This document shows, one piece after another, positions 1 through 5,673 of a stretch of 7,082 nucleotides of DNA; position 1 is the first letter of the stretch; each line of letters opens with the position of its first letter. A model generated the notes under the pieces. The model had not been told where the DNA came from, ran no database searches, and saw nothing but the letters and a program-made list of their open reading frames with translations. A program made the translations under genes and the position numbers. Origin of the DNA: DATKKM01 sp035542855. Lineage in GTDB: Bacteria > Chloroflexota > Dehalococcoidia > SM23-28-2 > RBG-16-64-32. The DNA lies in assembly GCA_035542855.1 (NCBI GenBank), contig DATKKM010000144.1:1-7082 (forward strand), read 5' to 3'.

Positions 1-487
1 CCGTAGGTGTCTCCGTCGGCGTCGGCGTCTCCGTCGGCGTCGGCGTCGGTGTCTCGGTTGGCGTCGCCGTTGGGGTGCCGGTTGGCGTCGGCGTCTCCGT
101 CGGCGTCGCAGTAGGTGTCGGCGTCTCCGTCGGCGTCGCCGTAGGTGTCTCGGTTGGCGTCGCCGTAGGTGTCGGCGTCTCGGTTGGCGTGGCCGTCGGC
201 GTCGGCGTTGGCGTCGGCGTCTCGGTTGGTGTCTCGGTTGGCGTCGCGGTCGGGGTGTCGGTGGGTGTGGGCGTCGGCGTGTCAGTCGGTGTCGGCGTAT
301 CCGTCGGCGTTGGAGTATCCGTCGGTGTCGGCGTATCCGTCGGAGTCGGAGTGTCCGTATCCGCCGCCGACGCGACATGCACGCCGCCTCCGCCTCGAGT
401 CGATAGCGTGGCCACCAGGCTCACCATCAACACGGCGCCCAGGACTACGAGCAGTGCCGAATAGCTGACAGCCCTACGTGCTGGCAT
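1..487 (-). CDS. Secreted Thr/Pro-repeat surface protein, N-terminal part
   Basis: This is the N-terminal 162 residues of an exported protein; the gene runs off the left edge of the window. The ATG at 485-487 has an excellent ribosome binding site, GGAGGG, six bases upstream. Residues 1-8 are basic (MPARRAVS) and residues 9-28 are hydrophobic. A likely signal peptidase site lies near ASA-A at 39-42. From residue 43 the chain alternates Thr with Pro, Asp, Glu or Ala to the window edge, with no stop. Such Thr/Pro tracts are known as extended, often O-glycosylated stalks or linkers in cell-surface proteins, and they are abundant in Chloroflexota. Any functional domain would lie beyond the edge, so the function cannot be named. 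The gene is read away from the neighbouring kinase gene and seems to have its own promoter region. The opposite strand is also open here, but it only gives Val/Gly/Ser repeats without a start signal. Confidence 0.85.
   Translation of the reverse strand, partial: MPARRAVSYSALLVVLGAVLMVSLVATLSTRGGGGVHVASAADTDTPTPTDTPTPTDTPTPTDTPTPTDTPTPTPTDTPTATPTETPTETPTPTPTPTATPTETPTPTATPTETPTATPTETPTPTATPTETPTPTGTPTATPTETPTPTPTETPTPTETPT
2..361 (-). repeat. Coding (Thr-Pro-Thr-X)n tandem repeat
   Basis: This is a degenerate in-frame tandem repeat built from 12- and 18-base units coding for TPTX and TPTPTX. Every second residue is Thr for about 119 residues. X is Asp in the first part (about 257-361) and Glu, with Ala and one Gly, in the remainder (2-256). 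Third codon positions vary freely (ACG, ACC, ACA, ACT) while the protein pattern is kept, which indicates selection on the protein rather than recent DNA slippage alone. Confidence 0.9.
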
Positions 488-538
488 ATTCTTCCCTCCT
501 TGCCGCTCACAACCCGCCACCCCTTGTTGGGGCAGCAC

Positions 539-551
539 TGGTGTGACACCA
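539..551. promoter_or_regulatory. 13-bp palindrome in the leader of the repeat-protein gene
   Basis: The sequence is TGGTGT-G-ACACCA, with perfect six-base arms around one base. It lies about 50 bases upstream of the ATG at 487 and just downstream of the candidate promoter at 566-593, a position suited to a repressor site. No regulator can be named. It shares the string TGACACC with the palindrome at 5659-5673. Confidence 0.3.
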
Positions 552-565
552 CCCGCAGAAACAGG

Positions 566-593
566 GTTACACTTCGGTGAACGGCTGAACCAA
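566..593 (-). promoter_or_regulatory. Weak promoter candidate for the Thr/Pro-repeat gene
   Basis: On the minus strand, TTGGTT (588-593) is followed after 16 bases by TGTAAC (566-571). Both hexamers are only fair matches to the sigma-70 consensus, at 4 of 6 each. Transcription would start near 559 and give a leader of about 70 bases. The position fits, but the match is weak. Confidence 0.25.
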
Positions 594-625
594 CACTTAA
601 CCGGAGCCTGTTGTGGGCCACCGCC

Positions 626-684
626 TGTCATTCTGAGCTGCAACCAGTCCCGCAACGCGGCCGGCATCCCCAGCGAAGGATCTG
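626..684. repeat. Split copy of a dispersed-repeat-like motif
   Basis: TGTCATTCTGAGC (626-638) and AGCGAAGGATCTG (672-684) resemble the two halves of a short motif that I recall as scattered through intergenic regions of many bacterial genomes, where the halves are nearly adjacent. Here 33 bases separate them. Recognition is from memory only; one window cannot show that the motif is repeated in this genome. Confidence 0.35.
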
Positions 685-770
685 TCGCAGCCAGGCAATC
701 GCCCAGGCGGCGCCACCCGCGACTCTGGCGCGATGACCCGCGCGCGATGGACGAACGCCGGACTCGCCAT

Positions 771-799
771 TGGCGCCACGCGCAGCAGCACCGGCGCCA
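771..799 (-). terminator. Hairpin after the rpmH-kinase operon, possible terminator
   Basis: TGGCGCC and GGCGCCA form a perfect seven-base GC-rich stem with a 15-base loop, starting about 18 bases after the kinase stop codon. No U-run follows on the minus strand, so this is not a classical intrinsic terminator. It could protect the 3' end or act with other factors. Confidence 0.3.
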
Positions 800-816
800 T
801 TCGTTTCGTCGAAGGG

Positions 817-1674
817 CTATGCGTTGACAGCCAGCCGCGCCTCAATCGCCTCCCGCGAAGGCACACCCTCTACGCCAACGCCCTCGATCACCAGCGAAGC
901 CGCAGCCGAGCCGTAGCGCGTCGCCTCCCACGGGTCGCCCGTTTCCGCGTAGCGGGCCAGGAACCCCGCCGCGAAGACGTCGCCCGCGCCCGTCAGGTCT
1001 ACCGGCTGCGCCGGGAACGCCTCGAAGCGCCGCCACTCGCCGCGGAAGCAGACGTCCGCCCCGCCGTAGCCGCGCGTGAACGCCACCACGTCCACGTGCG
1101 TCCCCCACTCGGCCAGCGCTGCAGGCGCGTCCTCGATCGGGAGGTCCTCGTCCGAAAGAAACAGGGCGTCCGCCGCCTCCAGCAGCCCCGCCGCCTGCCA
1201 GTCCGCCGGCGCCACCGGCCGCACCCGCTGGTCCGCGCCGATCTCCCGCAGCCACCCCTGCGCGCCGAGCCCGACGATCGACCGCTCACCGAAGGACCCC
1301 GCGAGGGAGTCGTCGATCTCCCCCGCCACCGGCCCCAGCAGCACGATGCGAGCCTCTCGCCAGGGCGCCGGCAGGTGCTTCGCCGTGAGCACGCTCGCCC
1401 GCTGCGGCACCCACTGCTCGCGGCGTCCGGCGTCGCTGTAGACGTTGCGCATCTGCGTCGTCCGCTCGCTCGCGACGATGTGCAGATCAACTCCCGGCAG
1501 CAGATCGCCCAGGGGAACCTCTGAGGAGCACGAGGTCAACACCGCCGTCCGCAGCCCCAGGTTTCGCGCCAGCAGAGATGCGTACGAGACCGCGCCGCCC
1601 AGCCGCCACCCGCCGTCCACCAGGTCCTGGACAACGTGGCCTACAACCAGGAAGTCAGGCGCTTCCTGCGCCAT
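817..1674 (-). CDS. PfkB/ribokinase-family carbohydrate kinase
   Basis: This 285-residue protein would transfer phosphate from ATP to a small substrate in the cytoplasm. The substrate, probably a sugar or sugar-like alcohol, cannot be deduced. Near the N-terminus, LGGAVSYAS (25-33) matches the double-Gly substrate-binding motif of the family, although the usual Asn is replaced. Near the C-terminus, DLTGAGDVFAAGF (226-238) is the PfkB signature 2, with the anion hole and the catalytic base Asp232. The length is slightly below the roughly 300 residues typical of the family, and the lid region seems short. The ATG at 1672-1674 begins six bases after the khpB stop and has no clear binding site of its own, so translation is probably coupled to khpB. 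It is the last gene of the operon, a position not usual for the rpmH-yidC cluster. The family call is firm and the substrate unknown. Confidence 0.88.
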   Translation of the reverse strand: MAQEAPDFLVVGHVVQDLVDGGWRLGGAVSYASLLARNLGLRTAVLTSCSSEVPLGDLLPGVDLHIVASERTTQMRNVYSDAGRREQWVPQRASVLTAKHLPAPWREARIVLLGPVAGEIDDSLAGSFGERSIVGLGAQGWLREIGADQRVRPVAPADWQAAGLLEAADALFLSDEDLPIEDAPAALAEWGTHVDVVAFTRGYGGADVCFRGEWRRFEAFPAQPVDLTGAGDVFAAGFLARYAETGDPWEATRYGSAAASLVIEGVGVEGVPSREAIEARLAVNA

Positions 1675-1680
1675 GCGCGC

Positions 1681-2493
1681 TCAGCGCTCGTAGCGACGGC
1701 CGCCGCGTCCCGATGGACGCCCGCCCATCGGCCGGCCGCCGCCCTGCCCGCCGCCGCCCTTGGGCCGGATCACGATCTTGCGGTCCTCGCCCACGCCCAC
1801 CGATCCCGTCACCACGGCGTTGTCCTCCGCCAGCGTCAGGTGGATGATCCGTCGCTCGTTCGCCGGCATCGGCTCCAGCGTGATCGGCCGGCGCGATTGC
1901 CGCACGCGGTCCGCCATCCGCCGCGCCAGCCCCCGCAGGGTCTCCTCGCGGCGGCGGTGGTAGTGCTCCACGTCCACCGTCACCAGCACCTTGCTGCCGG
2001 TCCGGCGCGTCATCATCACGTTCACCAGGTACTGCAGGGCTGATAGCGTGGATCCCCGCCTCCCGATCAGCAGCCCCAGGTCTTCGCCCTCCACGTCCAG
2101 CACAGCGCTGGCGCGGCCCAGCCCGTCCGCCGGCGTCTCCGGCTCACGCACGCTCACGTCCACGTCCACGTCCAGCAGCCGCATCAGCTCCCGCAGGTAC
2201 TCCTCGGCGGCCCGCACCTCATCGGAGTCCAGCTCGGCCAGCTCCACTTCCTCACGCTCGCCCAGCAGCTCCTCCGGCATCTCCTCCTCTTCTTCCTCCT
2301 CCACGTGGCGCACCTCGGCGCCTTCCACCGCCGTCACCCGCACGCGCGCCTGCTCGCCGCCCAGCCCGAAGAGGCCCGGCTTGCCCGCCGTCAGCACTTC
2401 GATCGTCACCTGGCTGCGCTTGAGGCCCAGCTCCTGCAAGGCGATGTCGATCGCCTCATCGACGCTTTTTGCGCTTACCTCGACGCTTTCCAT
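1681..2493 (-). CDS. khpB: KhpB/Jag RNA-binding protein (Jag_N, KH and R3H domains)
   Basis: This cytoplasmic RNA-binding protein of 270 residues belongs to the Jag/KhpB (EloR) family. In other bacteria it acts with KhpA on cell elongation and division transcripts. Residues 1-57 form the Jag_N domain, with the KPGLFGLGG turn at 38-46. An acidic linker includes seven consecutive Glu at 65-71. The KH domain has its RNA-binding GRRG loop at 144-147. The R3H domain follows, with an R-x3-H motif in NERRIIH. A Gly/Arg-rich tail of about 26 residues ends the protein. I chose the ATG at 2491-2493 because MESVEVSAKS is the typical family start and AGAGGACGGAGT lies just upstream. The frame stays open for 28 more codons to 2577, but those residues have no family character. 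The start overlaps the yidC end by 38 bases. Adjacency to yidC is the classical arrangement. Confidence 0.93.
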   Translation of the reverse strand: MESVEVSAKSVDEAIDIALQELGLKRSQVTIEVLTAGKPGLFGLGGEQARVRVTAVEGAEVRHVEEEEEEEMPEELLGEREEVELAELDSDEVRAAEEYLRELMRLLDVDVDVSVREPETPADGLGRASAVLDVEGEDLGLLIGRRGSTLSALQYLVNVMMTRRTGSKVLVTVDVEHYHRRREETLRGLARRMADRVRQSRRPITLEPMPANERRIIHLTLAEDNAVVTGSVGVGEDRKIVIRPKGGGGQGGGRPMGGRPSGRGGRRYER

Positions 2494-3523
2494 ACTCCGT
2501 CCTCTTTTCCTCGCGAGCCGTAATGTCCGGCTCGTGTTGGCTTGCGTGTTCCCCATCGTCCGGCGGCCGCACCTCACCCTCCACTTCGTCCGTGGGCTCC
2601 GGCTTGCCGCGGGACGGCTTCTTCAGGGCGGGCTTCGTCCCCACGGCCCCCTTCTCCCTCGCGGCCGGGGCGTTCTCCGTCTCCAGCGGCACCGGCAGCA
2701 GCTGCCGCCAGCTCAGCACCCTCTTACCGTACACGTAGTAGCTGGCGAACAGGCTGAACACGTTGCTCACCACCCAGTACACGCCCACGCCGCTGGGCAG
2801 GTTGAGCGTGATGAACATCAGCATCAGCGGCACCATCCACGTCATCATCTGCTGCTGCTGCTGCTGCTGCGCGCTCGCGTTCGGCGTAATGCTCAGCCGC
2901 TGCTGCACGTACGTGCTGGCCCCCACGATCAGCGGGACGACGAACGTTGGGTCCGGGTGCCCCAGGTTCATCCAGAGGAAGTGCTGGTTCAGCGGGATCT
3001 GGTCCTGCAGCACCCCGAACGGGTACAGCCGGTGCGAAAGCCCCACCAGGCTCTCCGGGCTCCCCCCAGACGTGAACACCAGCGCCCGGTACAGGCACCC
3101 AAAGACCAGGAACTGGATCAGCAGCGGCACAAAGCAGCCCAGCGGGTTGATGTTGTGCTCCTTGTAGAGCTTCATCATCTCTTCCTGCCGCCGCTTGGGG
3201 TCCTTGTACTTCTTCTGGATCTCCGCCTGCAAAGGCTGCATCGCCTGCATCGACTTCGTCGACTCCAGCTGGCGAATCGTGAACGGTATCGTTGCCACCC
3301 GCAGCAGCACGGTGAACAGGATGATCGCCAGCCCGAACTGCCCCAGCATCGCCAGGTTCAGCAGCACCAGCAGGTTCAGCAGCGGGTTGATCAGCAGCAG
3401 GTTGAACGGATCGCGCCCGCTGAACATCAGCGTCACGAACGTCCCGATGATCGCGATAATGATCAGCAGTGAGATCGGCGCCCCGCGCGGCGCCGGCGTG
3501 GCCGTTGCCGACTTCGAGGCCAC
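2456..3523 (-). CDS. yidC: Membrane protein insertase YidC/Oxa1/SpoIIIJ
   Basis: This 355-residue inner-membrane insertase helps membrane proteins enter the bilayer, alone or with Sec. An N-terminal hydrophobic segment (17-34) is followed by the conserved core. The core has the groove Arg75 in LLRVATIPF, the cytoplasmic coiled hairpin (about 85-123, with KSMQAMQPLQAEIQKKYK), and membrane segments near 131-150, 193-208 and 228-265, including LPSGVGVYWVVSN. The large extracytoplasmic domain of proteobacterial YidC is absent, as in Gram-positive and Chloroflexota forms. No lipobox Cys is seen. The tail is hydrophilic and ends in a basic cluster (GKRRGKRKKRR), which in other YidC/Oxa1 proteins contacts the ribosome. 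A run of seven Gln (219-225) precedes the last membrane region. The start is GTG at 3521-3523. It shares one base with the upstream stop (TAGTG) and has GAGGTG eight bases ahead. Confidence 0.96.
   Translation of the reverse strand: MASKSATATPAPRGAPISLLIIIAIIGTFVTLMFSGRDPFNLLLINPLLNLLVLLNLAMLGQFGLAIILFTVLLRVATIPFTIRQLESTKSMQAMQPLQAEIQKKYKDPKRRQEEMMKLYKEHNINPLGCFVPLLIQFLVFGCLYRALVFTSGGSPESLVGLSHRLYPFGVLQDQIPLNQHFLWMNLGHPDPTFVVPLIVGASTYVQQRLSITPNASAQQQQQQQMMTWMVPLMLMFITLNLPSGVGVYWVVSNVFSLFASYYVYGKRVLSWRQLLPVPLETENAPAAREKGAVGTKPALKKPSRGKPEPTDEVEGEVRPPDDGEHASQHEPDITAREEKRTEYGKRRGKRKKRR
2849..2869 (-). repeat. (CAG)7 microsatellite coding poly-Gln in YidC
   Basis: Seven identical trinucleotides, CTG on the plus strand and CAG on the coding strand, encode Gln219-225 of YidC on the cytoplasmic side just before MMTWMVPL. 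Family members often have one or two Gln here, so the run looks expanded. Pure codon identity suggests recent slippage. Confidence 0.85.
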
Positions 3524-4710
3524 TAGCTCAGCACCTCAGTCGTCCGGCCCAGCGTCACGTCCAGCGTCCACAGGTGCCCGCTCTGCGTCGAGATCAGCAC
3601 CGTCGGCCCGCTCTCCCCGCTCGGCGCAGGCGCCGGCGACCCGCTGGCCGCGGGCGTCGGCGATGCCGTCGCGCTCGCAACCGGCGTCGGTGACGCCGAT
3701 GCCGCCGCCGTCGCCGTCAGCAGCAGCGGCGTCGCGTAGACCGTCTCGTTCAGCTCGTTCGGCTGGCCCTGCAGATCCCCGTTGTCCTTGCTCAGCCGGT
3801 AGACGTTGCCGCTGTTGTCCGCGGCCACGATGAACCCGTCCGTGACCACCACCCCCGCCCGCACCGACTTCAGCGTGTCGTACTTCCAGATCACGCCGCC
3901 GTTCGTCCCGTCGATCGCCTGCACCTCGCCGCCGAGGTTCGTCGCGTACACTGTCGTCCCATCGGTCGCCGGCCGGCCCCAGTACCAGTTCTCGCCTGAC
4001 ACCGCCCACTTCTGCGACCCGTCCGCCGTGCTCACGGCGTACAGCTTCTTGCCGATGCCGCCCACCAGCACAACGTCGTCACCCAGCAGGGTCGGTGGCA
4101 CCAGCAGCGCCGCGCTCACAGAGAACGGCTTGTCCCACAACGGCGCCAGCGTCTCCGGGTTCAGCTTGTAGAGCTTCCCGTCCATCGTGTCCACGTAAAG
4201 CGCGTCTTCCGTCAGCAGCGGCGTCGTCCACACATCCCCGGACGCGAACTTCTGCTTGACGCTGCCGTCCGCCGGGTTCAGCAAGTACAGGAACCCGTCC
4301 TCCGAAGGCACGTACAGCCCGGCGTCGCCGAGCACCGTCCCCCCGACGATCGGGTCGCCCGTCTCGAAGCGCCACTTGCAGCCGCCCGTCGCCCGGTCCA
4401 CCGCGTACACCCAGCCGTCGTAGCCGCCGAAGTACACCGTCGTATCGTCGAACGAGGGCGTCTCGTATATGCCTTCGATCTGGTGCTTCTGCGACTTCTC
4501 GCTCCCGCAGGCGAACTGATCGCCCGCCGGGAACTGCCACTGCGAGGCGTAAGTCGTTGGGTCCAGCGCCGAAAGCTTCCCGCGGTCCACGCTCACGTAG
4601 AGCGTCCCCGCGTCCACTTCCGGCGTCGACCACCCTGTCGGCTTCGATACGCGGGCGCAACCCGCAGCCAGCACGGCCAGCAGGATCACCAGCACCAGAG
4701 CCGGCTTCAC
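3523..4710 (-). CDS. PQQ-type beta-propeller lipoprotein
   Basis: This is a predicted surface-anchored lipoprotein of 395 residues. Residues 1-18 (VKPALVLVILLAVLAAGC) form a lipoprotein signal with the lipobox LAAGC and the lipidated Cys18. The rest is a row of PQQ-like blades, each with a pattern like LYV-x-DGxLYALD...W. These lie near 37, 92, 132, 171, 213, 254, 293 and 371, which suggests an eight-bladed propeller. A Ser/Ala/Pro/Thr-rich insert (about 333-370) separates the last two blades. The name reflects the fold; nothing shows PQQ binding. The GTG at 4708-4710 is chosen because the signal peptide begins there, it overlaps the yidD stop as GTGA, and AGGGG lies six bases upstream. The frame extends to 4812 without useful sequence. 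The fold resembles BamB, and the position between yidD and yidC suggests a role in envelope protein assembly. That role is inference. Confidence 0.88.
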   Translation of the reverse strand: MKPALVLVILLAVLAAGCARVSKPTGWSTPEVDAGTLYVSVDRGKLSALDPTTYASQWQFPAGDQFACGSEKSQKHQIEGIYETPSFDDTTVYFGGYDGWVYAVDRATGGCKWRFETGDPIVGGTVLGDAGLYVPSEDGFLYLLNPADGSVKQKFASGDVWTTPLLTEDALYVDTMDGKLYKLNPETLAPLWDKPFSVSAALLVPPTLLGDDVVLVGGIGKKLYAVSTADGSQKWAVSGENWYWGRPATDGTTVYATNLGGEVQAIDGTNGGVIWKYDTLKSVRAGVVVTDGFIVAADNSGNVYRLSKDNGDLQGQPNELNETVYATPLLLTATAAASASPTPVASATASPTPAASGSPAPAPSGESGPTVLISTQSGHLWTLDVTLGRTTEVLS

Positions 4711-4964
4711 GCGCGCCCCTGTCTGCTTGTTCGCATCTCCGCCTGCTTGCCCGCGCCCGGCACCGGGTCCAGCCCGCCGCGGCTCCACGGGTTGCAGCGC
4801 GCCAGCCGCCACACACCCAGCGCGATCCCCTTCACCACCCCGTGCCGCTCAATCGCCTCCGCCGTGTACTCGGAGCAGGTGGGCTGGTAGCGGCACCCCG
4901 CCGGCAGCCCCGGCGAGATGTTGCGCTTGTACCAGCGGATCGCCGCCAGCGCTGCCCCCTTCAA
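4707..4964 (-). CDS. yidD: Membrane protein insertion efficiency factor YidD
   Basis: This small membrane-associated protein of 85 residues assists YidC-dependent insertion in other bacteria. The family hallmarks are present: an amphipathic N-terminus ending in WYKRNISP (11-18), then GCRYQPTCSEY (23-33), HGVVKG (41-46), and RCNPW...GG.DPVP (56-69). The conserved cysteines are Cys24, Cys30 and Cys57. The length matches the family. The start is TTG at 4962-4964, overlapping the rnpA stop by four bases (TTGA), with GGAGG seven bases upstream. No in-frame ATG fits better. Its place between rnpA and yidC is classical, except that the propeller lipoprotein gene intervenes. Confidence 0.95.
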   Translation of the reverse strand: MKGAALAAIRWYKRNISPGLPAGCRYQPTCSEYTAEAIERHGVVKGIALGVWRLARCNPWSRGGLDPVPGAGKQAEMRTSRQGRA

Positions 4965-5389
4965 GAGCCCGCCTCCTCCGCCAGCAGCCCGCCCTTGGCG
5001 AACAGGCGCCGCACAGAAGCCGCCAGCTCCTGGTAGGAAGCCACCGCCGCCGCCGCCTTCGCTGAGAGCACGATGTCTCTGCCACCCAGGTCCGGGGCCG
5101 TGTCCTGACCGGCCCGCGACAGCCGCACAATCTCCTGCAACCGGCGCCGTACGCGATTGCGCACCACGGCGCCGCCCAGGCGCTTGCTCGTCACGAAGCC
5201 GTATCGATTGTGGTCAAGGTTATTCGGCAAAGTTCTCAGTACCAGCAGAGGATCGTTGAACAGGCGCCCGCCGCGGAACACCGCATCGAAGTCCGAGCGA
5301 CGCCGGAGGCGGATGTCACGGCGCAGGGCCAACCGAGCACGCTCAGCAGGGGCAAAGCCCGCCCGCCGGGCTAGGCGGAGAGCCGCCAC
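4961..5389 (-). CDS. rnpA: Ribonuclease P protein component
   Basis: This is the protein subunit of RNase P, which with the catalytic RNA removes the 5' leader from pre-tRNAs. The conserved RNA-binding region is clear: FVTSKRLGGAVVRNRVRRRL (65-84), with the RNR motif at 77-79, preceded by LRRRSDFDAVFRGGR (28-42). With the GTG at 5387-5389 the protein has 142 residues, slightly long for the family, and it overlaps rpmH by 19 bases, with AAGGGCAG directly before the start. A shorter start at the TTG coding for residue 20 would remove the overlap but has a poorer binding site. The start is therefore uncertain and the family call firm. rnpA overlapping rpmH is known from Thermus. Confidence 0.95.
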   Translation of the reverse strand: MAALRLARRAGFAPAERARLALRRDIRLRRRSDFDAVFRGGRLFNDPLLVLRTLPNNLDHNRYGFVTSKRLGGAVVRNRVRRRLQEIVRLSRAGQDTAPDLGGRDIVLSAKAAAAVASYQELAASVRRLFAKGGLLAEEAGS

Positions 5390-5508
5390 CTGCCCTTAAG
5401 GATGCGGCGCTTCAGCACCTTGCGGCCGTTCTTGGTCTGCATCCGGTGCATGAAGCCGTGTCTGCGCAGCCGCCGACGCTTCTTCGGCTGATAGGTTCGC
5501 TTGGGCAC
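5371..5508 (-). CDS. rpmH: 50S ribosomal protein L34
   Basis: This 45-residue, strongly basic protein is almost a textbook L34. It starts MPKRTYQPKKRRRLRRHGF, continues with MHRMQTKNGRKVLKRRI and ends KGRWRLSA. L34 sits in the large ribosomal subunit against 23S rRNA. The start is GTG at 5506-5508 and the stop is TAG at 5371-5373. A GGAGG lies 11 bases upstream of the start, slightly farther than usual. It is the first gene of the minus-strand operon and has a good promoter at 5622-5651. dnaA, the frequent upstream neighbour of rpmH, is not present. Confidence 0.97.
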   Translation of the reverse strand: MPKRTYQPKKRRRLRRHGFMHRMQTKNGRKVLKRRILKGRWRLSA

Positions 5509-5548
5509 TGTAGGTGCGCCTCCGTTCTCAAATCGTCAGGTGTCGTAT

Positions 5549-5565
5549 GTCCGGCATGACCGGAC
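5549..5565 (-). promoter_or_regulatory. Hairpin in the rpmH leader
   Basis: GTCCGG and CCGGAC form a perfect six-base stem around a five-base loop, in the middle of the roughly 107-base leader predicted for the rpmH transcript. It could be an RNA structure affecting L34 expression or an element of transcript stability. No known leader family is recognised. Confidence 0.35.
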
Positions 5566-5621
5566 CGTTCGGCGCATTCCGCAAAGAAGGGGCGGACGGC
5601 GATATGGGCGCGCCACCGGAA

Positions 5622-5651
5622 CTTATATGGTTGTGCCACTTGGAGGGTCAA
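5622..5651 (-). promoter_or_regulatory. Sigma-70-type promoter of the rpmH operon
   Basis: On the minus strand, TTGACC (5646-5651) and TATAAG (5622-5627) match the -35 and -10 consensus at 5 of 6 bases each, with an 18-base spacer. The predicted start near 5615 gives a leader of about 107 bases. This is the only strong promoter seen in front of the operon, and the overlapping genes downstream imply it serves all seven. Confidence 0.65.
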
Positions 5652-5658
5652 ACGTTGT

Positions 5659-5673
5659 GGTGTCACTGACACC
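5659..5673. promoter_or_regulatory. 15-bp perfect palindrome between divergent promoters
   Basis: GGTGTCA-C-TGACACC is a perfect palindrome with seven-base arms around one central base. It lies directly upstream of the candidate plus-strand -35 (5674) and seven bases upstream of the rpmH -35 (5651). This is a typical place for a dimeric repressor or activator acting on one or both promoters. No matching regulator gene lies in the window. Confidence 0.5.

Larger units (their letters stand above)
488..816. other. Coding-free stretch between kinase and Thr/Pro-repeat gene
   Basis: I see no convincing gene here on either strand; the short open frames have no binding site or recognisable product. 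The stretch holds the leader of the repeat-protein gene, with a CCCC-TTGTT-GGGG hairpin at 520-532 and the palindrome at 539-551. It also holds a weak promoter candidate (566-593), a dispersed-repeat-like fragment (626-684) and a hairpin after the kinase gene (771-799). No tRNA is visible. Confidence 0.6.

Noticed and set aside
1..361. CRISPR-like or satellite array
   Set aside because: The units are contiguous, 12 to 18 bases, without spacers, and keep a protein pattern; this is a coding repeat.
75..468. Plus-strand open frames coding Val/Gly/Ser or Ser/Ala repeats
   Set aside because: They mirror the minus-strand Thr/Pro repeat. The minus strand has a perfect ribosome binding site, a signal peptide and a sensible protein; the plus strand has none.
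543..866. Short open frames on both strands between the repeat gene and the kinase
   Set aside because: No binding sites, Arg-rich composition, and partial overlap with the kinase end; best read as chance frames.
2494..2577. Longer khpB start giving 28 extra residues
   Set aside because: The extra residues lie inside the yidC end and have no family character; MESVEVSAKS with its binding site is the expected start.
1991..3472. Long plus-strand open frame of 493 codons
   Set aside because: It is the antisense of khpB and yidC, both unmistakable. Its Ser-, Arg- and His-rich composition is typical of GC-rich shadow frames.
4711..4812. Upstream start of the propeller lipoprotein
   Set aside because: It would bury the lipoprotein signal 34 residues inside the protein; the GTG overlapping the yidD stop places the signal at the N-terminus.
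5607..5614. GGCGCGCC palindrome near the rpmH transcription start
   Set aside because: Eight GC-only bases form palindromes by chance in DNA this GC-rich; no further symmetry supports a site.
5412..5672. Minus-strand frame of 86 codons across rpmH and its leader
   Set aside because: It overlaps the L34 gene in another frame, spans the promoter, and resembles no protein.
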